DNA from: Synergistaceae bacterium
GTDB taxonomy: Bacteria > Synergistota > Synergistia > Synergistales > Aminobacteriaceae
Reading direction: 5' to 3'
Length of the DNA: 6,161 nt
NCBI GenBank assembly: GCA_017458545.1
Contig: JAFTBA010000028.1
Span: forward strand, 1 to 6,161
Part shown: piece after piece, positions 1 through 5,944 of the stretch
How positions within the stretch are numbered: the stretch's first letter is position 1
Layout of the letters: each line of letters opens with the position of its first letter
The notes under the pieces: generated by a model
The model's database searches: none
Told to the model about the DNA's origin: nothing
What the model saw: only the letters and a program-made list of their open reading frames with translations
Position numbers and translations under genes: made by a program

Positions 1-2259
1 TATGCTCTCAAGCCTCCGCCTTAAACGCGTGTCCTTCACCAAATACGAGTAATCCACGTAGTCTTCACCTTCTGCATGAATAAGCCTCTCCCATTCCGAC
101 TTGGCTATTCCAACAAAACGAGACCCCGATGCCCTCATGTCAATTCGGTATAACTTCCAGACCGTTTCCCAAAACTTATGCAGCATGTTCCCCCATTCGG
201 CCGGCGAAATCATTTCGGAGTCAGGCTGATACAATTTAGCCCTCCTCCTCTGAAACCATAGGAACGGACACTCTAATAACTCCTGAATATCGCTCGCGTT
301 CACTGAGTCAGCACTGCATTTAACGCATGGAATTTCACGCCGTACTTTATCGGCAGCGTCAATCTCAGGGAATGTAAACCCGTCAGAACCAAGAAGAATA
401 TTTATACCTTCACTGCTGACCTTTCTGTCAGACCATTCGGGCATGTCCTCGATAAACCTCTGCATGAACGGCGACTCTGATACTGGTCTTCCCTCGTCAT
501 CAAGCAATGGCCGCGAAATTATAGTCAGCTTTTCACCCGTCTGAACCAGTCTGCGGAATAATGCCTCATGCTGTTCAGCTTTCTCTTTCGTTCTGGGAAG
601 ATAGGCTTCATTCTCGCGGAGCTTTGAACGTTCCTCGTTGCCTAAAAGCGGAGAAGTCTTCATGTTAGGCGACCATGATTTTTGAGTTACGCCCGTCATT
701 ATCCAAACAGGAAATTTTGACAGAACAGGAGGCTGACCCGTGAACACCCTCACCGAATTAGTGAGCTGTATGGGTCTTCGTGTGTTTGAATTTCTGCACC
801 AGTCCTCAAGAAAATCAAACGCTTCATCTCCGCTTAATCTCTCGTCCTGAATACCTCCTAAATCGGGCATAAGTTCACTCAATGCCAATACCTTATCGCT
901 GACCGTTTGAATCGCGCTTGCAGTGAGTCTCATAGATTCGTCAAGCTCAGGGAACTGCGAAATACTGTTATCACGTTTGAGCCACAGCCCCGAAGTATTA
1001 AGAAACTCATCGAACGCCCTCATGATTCGCAGAGGAGTATTACTTGTGCTCAGTGAACCGCAAAATTCTTTTATTGCTCTGACCGCGAGCAATGCCCTGT
1101 TAAAAACATCGTGTAATTTTTCGTCAGGGTCATCATTTCTTTCTGCTAAATATTCCTGCCACCTGTCGAGTCCTGAACGTCCTGCGCGGTAAGCTCTGAT
1201 TACGGGGAATTTTGATCCTGCGAAACACGGTTGAGTTAAGAGTACGGCAGTGTCATAAGCAGGGAATTGTTTTGAGTTGAGGTGACGGAGTGAGGCGAGA
1301 ATTTTTCCTGGAAGCGTTCTGCTGATGCTTATGCCTTCAGTGAAACAGTAAGGTATTCCGTAACGTTCAAACGCTTCTGCGAAAGCATCTTGTCTTTCGC
1401 CGTCAATCATAAGTCCGATAGAGTCGAAGCCCTGAAATTCTCCTAAGCCCTCATATTTTCCTGCCGACCAAAGAGCGAGCAGCCTCGCTAAAATTTCGGG
1501 TTCGAGTCCGGGTTCAGCTGAAGAGATTTCGAGAATGCTGCCTGATGATTTTGAGGGTGAGCCTCTGACTCCTAACTGTGAGTCCGCATCGTGAAAACCT
1601 GACATGTTAGCTTCAGGTTTAATGATGACGGTTTGAGCGCAGCGGTCATTAACGGCCTTAACTAATTCGAGCTGTGCATGATTGAAGGAGAGGAAGCCGA
1701 CAAATACGACGATGAAATTTCTGCCCCAATTCTGATTGATGAGTATTTCGTTGTAAGCGGCGGTGTAAACCTGAGCACTGTCGAGGAGGCTGTTATTGTC
1801 GAGGTATTTGAGGTAATCGGAATATATTTCGGGCAGAAGGAACTCTGAAGGATTGAGGCTGTTTTGGTCTGAAGGTAACTGTTCGGGTTTAACGGCCTCA
1901 TTAAGGAGTTCGCGGATGTCATCTGAAAGCACCGTTAGGAATCCCGAACGTTCGAGTCCCGGTAATGATTTAACCTTGTCGGAATGATTATTGATAGCAC
2001 TGCTGAGAATTGATTTGAGGATTAGTAAGTGGTCAGGAGGTGAGAGGACGCGCCTTTTTTTTTCCGATGAAATGTCCCCGTAAATGTCCTGCCAAGTCCA
2101 GAGGTTATAACTGTCGTTAAGAGGCCATAAATGTTTGTCGTCCTTTGAGGGAACGACGAAACGGAGTAAATTTTCACGGCCATGAAATTTACTGATGATG
2201 TTCTGAATTATTTTAGGGAGCTGAGATGCTTTGCTGTATGAATAAGTTTGTAACGGCAT
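1..2259 (-). CDS. AddB/RexB-like helicase-nuclease subunit (partial, 3' end off window)
   Basis: The minus strand is open for 753 codons with no stop and runs off the left edge. I infer a subunit of an AddAB/RexAB-type complex, which resects double-strand DNA ends for recombination. Visible family-like blocks: a UvrD-like block near residues 183-200 (VVFVGFLSFNHAQLELV); a block at 280-304 ending in ERYGIPY, typical of the second helicase-like lobe; a block near 535-600 with SPLLGNEERSKLRENEAYLP, then LTIISRPLLDDEGRPVSESPF; and ELLECPFLWFQRRR at 660-673. The last marks entry into the C-terminal PD-(D/E)XK nuclease domain, and Cys664 could be the first ligand of the AddB iron-sulfur cluster; the other ligands and catalytic residues would lie outside the window. 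The N-terminus (YSYSKASQLPK) has no Walker A GxxGxGK(T/S), as in RexB-type subunits. The ATG at 2259 is chosen because AGGAAGG lies 12 nt upstream and a stop occurs 11 codons upstream in frame. An addA/rexA partner would be expected further left. Confidence 0.8.
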   Translation of the reverse strand, partial: MPLQTYSYSKASQLPKIIQNIISKFHGRENLLRFVVPSKDDKHLWPLNDSYNLWTWQDIYGDISSEKKRRVLSPPDHLLILKSILSSAINNHSDKVKSLPGLERSGFLTVLSDDIRELLNEAVKPEQLPSDQNSLNPSEFLLPEIYSDYLKYLDNNSLLDSAQVYTAAYNEILINQNWGRNFIVVFVGFLSFNHAQLELVKAVNDRCAQTVIIKPEANMSGFHDADSQLGVRGSPSKSSGSILEISSAEPGLEPEILARLLALWSAGKYEGLGEFQGFDSIGLMIDGERQDAFAEAFERYGIPYCFTEGISISRTLPGKILASLRHLNSKQFPAYDTAVLLTQPCFAGSKFPVIRAYRAGRSGLDRWQEYLAERNDDPDEKLHDVFNRALLAVRAIKEFCGSLSTSNTPLRIMRAFDEFLNTSGLWLKRDNSISQFPELDESMRLTASAIQTVSDKVLALSELMPDLGGIQDERLSGDEAFDFLEDWCRNSNTRRPIQLTNSVRVFTGQPPVLSKFPVWIMTGVTQKSWSPNMKTSPLLGNEERSKLRENEAYLPRTKEKAEQHEALFRRLVQTGEKLTIISRPLLDDEGRPVSESPFMQRFIEDMPEWSDRKVSSEGINILLGSDGFTFPEIDAADKVRREIPCVKCSADSVNASDIQELLECPFLWFQRRRAKLYQPDSEMISPAEWGNMLHKFWETVWKLYRIDMRASGSRFVGIAKSEWERLIHAEGEDYVDYSYLVKDTRLRRRLESI

Positions 2260-2288
2260 GGAGATTTTACGCCTTCCTTTCGGGAACA

Positions 2289-2294
2289 ATTATA
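2289..2294 (-). promoter_or_regulatory. candidate -10 element for the AddB-like gene
   Basis: A perfect TATAAT on the minus strand lies 29 nt before the ATG at 2259, which would give a short leader of roughly 20 nt carrying AGGAAGG. No good -35 hexamer sits at 17-18 nt (TGTAAC is the best available), so the promoter rests on the -10 match and position alone. Confidence 0.4.
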
Positions 2295-2454
2295 CACAGA
2301 AAAGGGCACTGCGTTACATTTTCACAAACTGCCGGAAGACAAGTCAATTATCTCATCAGCAATGCTAATTATTCTTTTGTTGTGGGAGATGATTGCTTTA
2401 GTTGGAGTGTACGAAAAAACAGCAAATACTGAGATAGTTTCAGGTCAAATAGGG

Positions 2455-2465
2455 TAAAATATAAA
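2455..2465 (+). promoter_or_regulatory. candidate -10 region for garD
   Basis: TAAAAT at 2455-2460 overlaps TATAAA at 2460-2465, about 50 nt before the garD start. The matching -35 positions are poor (GTTTCA at 2437-2442 fits TATAAA at 17 nt spacing, 3 of 6 matches). A weak or activator-dependent promoter would look like this, but AT-rich sequence gives such matches by chance. Confidence 0.25.
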
Positions 2466-2496
2466 TATTCCGAAAAAATTTTCTGCAAAAATTTCA

Positions 2497-2504
2497 GAGG
2501 AGGG
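2497..2504 (+). promoter_or_regulatory. garD ribosome binding site (decides a TTG start)
   Basis: GAGGAGGG lies 8 nt before TTG at 2513-2515. This strong Shine-Dalgarno site at ideal spacing supports the TTG start. The protein from that codon aligns with the beginning of the GarD N-terminal domain. Confidence 0.8.
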
Positions 2505-2512
2505 AAAAAACT

Positions 2513-4030
2513 TTGCGCGATTACGTTAAATTAACCGAGCGCGATAATGTCGCAGTAGTTACTCACGACACACCTAAAGGCACCGAAATTATGCCCGGTC
2601 TCGTACTGCTTAATGACATTCCGCAGGCTCACAAGTTCGCACTCAATAACATTCCCAAAGACGGAGAGATTATACGTTACGGGGTTGTTCTCGGTTACGC
2701 ACTCGACCCGATTAAACGCGGTGCTTGGATTAACGAACATATGCTGAGATTACCCGTTTCACCGTCAGTCGATAATCTCCCTTACGCCACTAACATCAAA
2801 CCTAAAGAGGCTCTGCCCGAAGCTCCGCGAAAAACTTTCATGGGTTACAGGAATCCAGACGGGTTTTACGCAGGTACTCGCAACATCTTAGGCATTCAGA
2901 CAACAGTGCAGTGCGTTCAGGGAGTGCTTGATGTTGCCGTAGCTAAGATTAAGAGTGAGATACTCCCCAAATATCCTAATGTTGACGATGTCGTTGCAGT
3001 CAATCATGCTTACGGCTGCGGTGTAGCAATCAATGCACCGTTCGCTAAATTCCCTATACGCGCCCTAAGAAATATTGCAAGACATCCTAACTTCGGCGGT
3101 CAATTAATGGTCGTAGCTCTAGGCTGTGAAAAACTGACTGTTGACATGCTTGTTGACCCCGAAAATAACACTCCCGAAAATGTCATAGTGTTACAGGACT
3201 GCAAGGGCTATAACGCTATGATTGACGCTATAACGGGAATGGCTGAACGCAAGTTACAGGTGTTAGACAGGAGACGGCGCGAGGAATTACCGTTAAGCGA
3301 TCTGCTTGTCGGAATGCAGTGCGGAGGCAGTGATGCTTTTTCCGGAGTGTCAGCTAATCCAAGTGCAGGTTACGCAGCTGATATGCTCGTTCAGGCAGGT
3401 GCAACGGTAATGTTCAGTGAGGTAACGGAAGTTAGGGACGGCGTTCAGTTCATAGCCGAGCGTTGCGTCAGTGAGGAAGTCAGGAACAAACTTGCCGATG
3501 AAATGCGCTGGTATGACTCTTATCTTGACGCAGGTAACGTTGACAGAAGTGCTAACCCTACGCCCGGTAACAAAAAGGGCGGTTTGAGCAACATAGTCGA
3601 GAAAGCTATGGGGTCAATCGCTAAGTCGGGAACATCTCCTATTGTCGAAGTGTTATCGCCTGCAGAACGTCCCACTAAACACGGAATGATTTACGCTGTT
3701 ACCCCTGCAAGTGATATGGTCTGCGGACCGTGCCAGTTAGCGAGCGGTATAGGATTGCAGGTGTTCATGACCGGAAGAGGTACTCCTTACGGGCTTGCTG
3801 CTGCGCCGGTGATTAAGGTTTGTTCACGCAACGAAATGAAAGAACAGTGGCCTGATGTTATTGACGTTAGCGCAGGGGCAGTAGTTACGGGCGAAAAAAC
3901 TATTGCTGAAGTCGGAACGGAACTGTTTAACTTTATTGTTGACGTTGCAAGCGGTACTAAGAAACCTTACACGGAACAGTACGGGCTTCATAACTTCCTG
4001 TGTATCTTCAACCCTGCACCTATAACGTAA
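2513..4030 (+). CDS. garD: Galactarate dehydratase (L-threo-forming), GarD
   Basis: A 505-residue cytoplasmic enzyme of the UxaA/GarD family (EC 4.2.1.42). It removes water from meso-galactarate to give 5-dehydro-4-deoxy-glucarate, the first step of galactarate catabolism; the family enzyme is reported to depend on iron(II). The recalled E. coli GarD (about 523 residues) matches along the whole length. An N-terminal SAF-like domain covers residues about 1-85 (PKDGEIIRYGVVLGYA at 48-63). The catalytic part carries GYRNPDG at 111-117, YGCGVAINAP at 167-176, ALGCEKL at 202-208, VGMQCGGSDAFSGVSANP at 266-283, MFSEVTEVRD at 300-309, RSANPTPGNKKGGL at 345-358, GRGTPYGLAAAPVIK at 421-435 and the terminal FNPAPIT. 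The strong match to GarD blocks favours galactarate over altronate (UxaA) as substrate. It starts with TTG. No other sugar-acid gene is in the window: a divergent repair gene lies upstream and convergent leuA downstream, so it seems to be transcribed alone. Confidence 0.92.
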   Translation: MRDYVKLTERDNVAVVTHDTPKGTEIMPGLVLLNDIPQAHKFALNNIPKDGEIIRYGVVLGYALDPIKRGAWINEHMLRLPVSPSVDNLPYATNIKPKEALPEAPRKTFMGYRNPDGFYAGTRNILGIQTTVQCVQGVLDVAVAKIKSEILPKYPNVDDVVAVNHAYGCGVAINAPFAKFPIRALRNIARHPNFGGQLMVVALGCEKLTVDMLVDPENNTPENVIVLQDCKGYNAMIDAITGMAERKLQVLDRRRREELPLSDLLVGMQCGGSDAFSGVSANPSAGYAADMLVQAGATVMFSEVTEVRDGVQFIAERCVSEEVRNKLADEMRWYDSYLDAGNVDRSANPTPGNKKGGLSNIVEKAMGSIAKSGTSPIVEVLSPAERPTKHGMIYAVTPASDMVCGPCQLASGIGLQVFMTGRGTPYGLAAAPVIKVCSRNEMKEQWPDVIDVSAGAVVTGEKTIAEVGTELFNFIVDVASGTKKPYTEQYGLHNFLCIFNPAPIT

Positions 4031-4042
4031 AGTATTTATGCT

Positions 4043-4077
4043 GAAAATCCCCGCCTTAATGACGGGGACTCATTTTC
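4043..4077. terminator. bidirectional intrinsic terminator between garD and leuA
   Basis: TCCCCG at 4048-4053 pairs with CGGGGA at 4063-4068 around a 9-nt loop. The flanking GAAAA (4043-4047) can pair with TTTTC (4073-4077) past a short bulge. Each strand therefore has a GC-rich stem followed closely by a run of four T. The position, 13 nt after the garD stop and 15 nt beyond the leuA stop, suits termination of both convergent genes. The T runs are short, so efficiency may be moderate. Confidence 0.7.
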
Positions 4078-4091
4078 TGTTACTACTTTGT

Positions 4092-5624
4092 CTATTCTCC
4101 TGCCTCAAACATCTTATTGATACCGCTCAAATATGCCTGCAATGACGCTTCGACAATATCAGTGCTTATTCCTGAACCGGTATACATTTCACCTGTTGAC
4201 GCGCTCGAAATTTTCACGACTGCTTCACCTATTGAGTCCTCGCCCTCAGTAACAGACCTCACGCTGAAATCCTCTAATCTCGCGTCAACTCCTAACATCT
4301 TATTCACTGCCTTGAACGCTGCATCAAGAGGCCCTGCACCGTATTCGACTCCTTCAAGAACATTATTGTCCCTGCTGAGTTTCACATAAGAAATCTTAGG
4401 AATATCACTGCCTGACGTTATCGAGTGGCTGATGAGTTTGCATGTTGATGAAGTACTCTCTTCAGGGCGCGTAATCTTCGACCTGTGTAACGTTAATGCC
4501 TCAAGGTCTGAACTCGTTATAGTCTTCTTCTCATCGGCAAGTTTCTTGAACCTCGTGAAAATATCTTCGAGTTCCTCATCGGGAATCTCATACCCCATTG
4601 ACTCGAGCCTCTCACGTATAGCATGTTTGCCCGAATGCTTGCCCAACACTAACGCCCTGTGAGGCACTCCGATCTCGTCAGGATTCATTATCTCGTAAGT
4701 CTGAGCGTTCGTTATCATTCCATGCTGGTGAATACCTGCCTCATGTGCAAAAGCATTAGCCCCTACTATGGGTTTTGTCGGTGAAATTGAAACGCCTATT
4801 ATGTTGCTGAGTAACCTGCTCGAACGGTATATCTCCCTTGTGTTAATGTTCGTGTCGGCATCGTAGAAATCATGACGTGTCCTTATAGCCATAGCTATTT
4901 CCTCAAGGCTTGCATTACCTGCGCGTTCACCGATACCGTTGACGGTGCATTCAACCTGAGTAGCACCTGCTTTAACGCAGGCAAGCGAGTTAGCTACACC
5001 CATTCCCAAATCGTTATGGCAGTGTACTGATATGTCAACCCCTTCAATACCTTTAACGTGTTCGCGCAGATAAGTGATTAACTCTCCCATTTCCTGAGGT
5101 GTTGAATAGCCTACGGTATCGGGAACGTTAATTGTATTTGCACCAGCGGCGATAGCGTTGCTGAAACACTGAGCGAGAAATTCCCTGTCCGAACGCGAAG
5201 CATCTTCTGCAGAAAATTCAATGTCATTGCACTTGGCCTTAGCGTAAGAGACCATTTCGGTTATGGTAGTGAGTACCTGTTCACGTGTCATGCGTAACTT
5301 GTACTGCATGTGAACGTCGCTTGTTGCGATGAAGACGTGAATGCGGGGTTTCTTAGCGTCTTTAACGGCCTCCCAAGCAGTGTCAATATCGCGTGTATTG
5401 GCGCGTGCAAGGCTTGCGATTGTGCAGTTGGGTGCAGCACCGGCGATTGCCTGAATGCTCTTGAAGTCCATAGGCGAAGCGATTGCGAAACCTGCTTCGA
5501 TGATGTCAACGCCGAGTTTTTCGAGCTGCTTGGCCATAACGATTTTTTCACTGAGGTTCATGCTGCAGCCCGGGGACTGTTCTCCGTCCCTTAATGTTGT
5601 GTCGAAAATTTTTACTCTGTTCAT
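4092..5624 (-). CDS. leuA: 2-isopropylmalate synthase, LeuA
   Basis: A 510-residue cytoplasmic enzyme (EC 2.3.3.13) that condenses acetyl-CoA with 2-oxoisovalerate to make 2-isopropylmalate, the first committed step of leucine synthesis. The N-terminal TIM barrel of the HMG-CoA-lyase family has FDTTLRDGEQSPG at 7-19 (Arg12, metal ligand Asp13), SVHCHNDLGMGVANS at 199-213 (His201 and His203) and GIGERAGNASLEE at 230-242 (Asn237). The linker has AFAHEAGIHQHG at 291-302 and LGKHSGKHAI at 327-336. A C-terminal LeuA regulatory domain, about 395-505, has EYGAGPLDAAFKAV at 427-440 and is the leucine feedback domain in this family. Length is normal for type-1 bacterial LeuA. The ATG at 5624 is chosen because AGGAGGAG lies 8 nt upstream; a TTG seven codons earlier is in frame but would translate through that site. 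No leuB, leuC or leuD follows, since convergent garD comes next. Expression is probably controlled by the attenuator upstream. Confidence 0.95.
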   Translation of the reverse strand: MNRVKIFDTTLRDGEQSPGCSMNLSEKIVMAKQLEKLGVDIIEAGFAIASPMDFKSIQAIAGAAPNCTIASLARANTRDIDTAWEAVKDAKKPRIHVFIATSDVHMQYKLRMTREQVLTTITEMVSYAKAKCNDIEFSAEDASRSDREFLAQCFSNAIAAGANTINVPDTVGYSTPQEMGELITYLREHVKGIEGVDISVHCHNDLGMGVANSLACVKAGATQVECTVNGIGERAGNASLEEIAMAIRTRHDFYDADTNINTREIYRSSRLLSNIIGVSISPTKPIVGANAFAHEAGIHQHGMITNAQTYEIMNPDEIGVPHRALVLGKHSGKHAIRERLESMGYEIPDEELEDIFTRFKKLADEKKTITSSDLEALTLHRSKITRPEESTSSTCKLISHSITSGSDIPKISYVKLSRDNNVLEGVEYGAGPLDAAFKAVNKMLGVDARLEDFSVRSVTEGEDSIGEAVVKISSASTGEMYTGSGISTDIVEASLQAYLSGINKMFEAGE

Positions 5625-5632
5625 TAAAATTA

Positions 5633-5640
5633 CTCCTCCT
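5633..5640 (-). promoter_or_regulatory. leuA ribosome binding site
   Basis: AGGAGGAG ends 8 nt before the ATG at 5624 and fixes that start over the in-frame TTG at 5645. It begins 3 nt after the T tract of the upstream terminator, so a terminated transcript would lack it. Confidence 0.9.
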
Positions 5641-5643
5641 GAC

Positions 5644-5691
5644 AAAAAAACCGGGCCTGAAAAAAATTTTTGTTTTCTTTCAGAATCCCGG
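5644..5691 (-). terminator. intrinsic terminator in the leuA leader (attenuator)
   Basis: On the minus strand CCGGG (5691-5687) pairs with CCCGG (5655-5651). After a small 3x1 internal loop, CTGAAAGAAA (5683-5674) pairs with TTTTTTTCAG (5666-5657) including one G-U pair, closing on a 7-nt A-rich loop. Seven T follow directly (5650-5644). It is a complete intrinsic terminator placed between promoter and leuA, in front of the leuA ribosome site, where it can only serve to control leuA. Confidence 0.9.
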
Positions 5692-5771
5692 CGATTGTTT
5701 TCTTTGAACTCTTAATGATGATGTTGATGATGATGTTAGAATGACGCACTCCGGAGATTCGCAGTGCCGTC
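5683..5771 (-). promoter_or_regulatory. leuA attenuator: antiterminator and sequestering hairpin
   Basis: The segment GAATCTCCGG (5760-5751) can pair with CCGGGATTC (5691-5683), the 5' arm of the terminator: nine base pairs with one bulged T, so the two folds exclude each other. A second alternative closes GAC-GCACT (5771-5769 and 5767-5763, one bulged G) with AGTGC-GTC (5750-5743), which places that segment in a 12-nt loop. CGCACT (5781-5776) with AGTGCG (5750-5745) is another version. This is the 1:2, 2:3, 3:4 layout of ribosome-controlled attenuators. Pairings were found by eye and no energies were computed. Confidence 0.75.
5715..5735 (-). repeat. CAT trinucleotide repeat after the leader stop
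   Basis: On the minus strand the sequence is (CAT)3-CAA-(CAT)3, followed by TAA. It begins directly after the leader-peptide stop codon and is in frame with it. The RNA has no G here, so it is likely an unpaired spacer between the two arms of the antiterminator. It may also be a simple repeat prone to length change. Confidence 0.7.
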
Positions 5772-5819
5772 AAGTAGTGCGAGAGCATTTATGTTTGTTA
5801 CTGTTACTGTAATTTTCAC
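5736..5819 (-). CDS. leuA leader peptide (LeuL-like, 27 aa)
   Basis: A 27-codon reading frame starts with GTG at 5819 and ends with TAA at 5738-5736. AGGAAGGAG (5837-5829) lies 9 nt upstream, a ribosome site as strong as those of the full genes. The first 16 residues are MKITVTVTNINALALL. Leu codons 13 (CTC), 15 (CTA) and 16 (CTT) cluster, with a fourth at 22; Val (5, 7) and Ile (3, 10) codons precede them. Codon 16 ends 11 nt before the antiterminator segment, about the distance a stalled ribosome covers ahead of its A site. The stop lies about 12 nt after the same segment, where a terminating ribosome would overlap it. Its role is probably to be translated rather than to act as a peptide. 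It has no similarity I can place to the E. coli leuL peptide beyond Leu clustering. Confidence 0.75.
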   Translation of the reverse strand: MKITVTVTNINALALLDGTANLRSASF

Positions 5820-5862
5820 GCTGCGATTCTCCTTCCTGAATTTTAATTTTAACGCGCGGAAT

Positions 5863-5891
5863 ATTTTACATGCAAAAATTTTCAGTGTCAA
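5863..5891 (-). promoter_or_regulatory. sigma-70-type promoter of leuA
   Basis: TTGACA (5891-5886) and TAAAAT (5868-5863) are separated by exactly 17 nt on the minus strand. This is a perfect -35 and a five-of-six -10. The predicted start is near 5856, which gives a leader of about 230 nt before the leuA ATG containing the leader peptide and attenuator. A second TTTTGACA lies 24 bp upstream (5917-5910) without a good -10 at the right spacing. Confidence 0.8.
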
Positions 5892-5944
5892 AAATTCATT
5901 TGTCTCTTATGTCAAAATATAATTTTGAATTTTATGGCTTTTGT

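Noticed and set aside
923..1192. 89-codon plus-strand frame
   Set aside because: It lies wholly antisense to the 753-codon AddB-like frame, which has clear family motifs.
1662..1922. 86-codon minus-strand frame
   Set aside because: It is in a different frame from the AddB-like gene and entirely within it; the product is low-complexity Ser/Thr-rich shadow sequence.
2226..2432. 68-codon plus-strand frame with an AGGGAG a few nt before its ATG
   Set aside because: It starts inside the antisense of the AddB-like gene, covers that gene's likely promoter and start, and the product has no recognisable motif or domain. I treat it as a chance frame, though the ribosome-like site keeps a small doubt.
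2531..2740. 69-codon minus-strand frame
   Set aside because: Antisense shadow of the start of garD with no ribosome site evidence.
4117..4662. Two plus-strand frames opposite leuA
   Set aside because: Ser- and Leu-rich antisense shadows of the leuA regulatory and linker regions.
5288..5715. Frames on both strands over the leuA 5' end
   Set aside because: Shadows of the TIM-barrel coding region; the plus-strand frame reaching 5715 also crosses the attenuator, which explains the sequence better.
5644..5856. T-box or metabolite riboswitch in the leuA leader
   Set aside because: No T-box AGGGUGGNACCGCG-like block or other aptamer core that I recognise; the translated leader frame and Leu codons explain the terminator.
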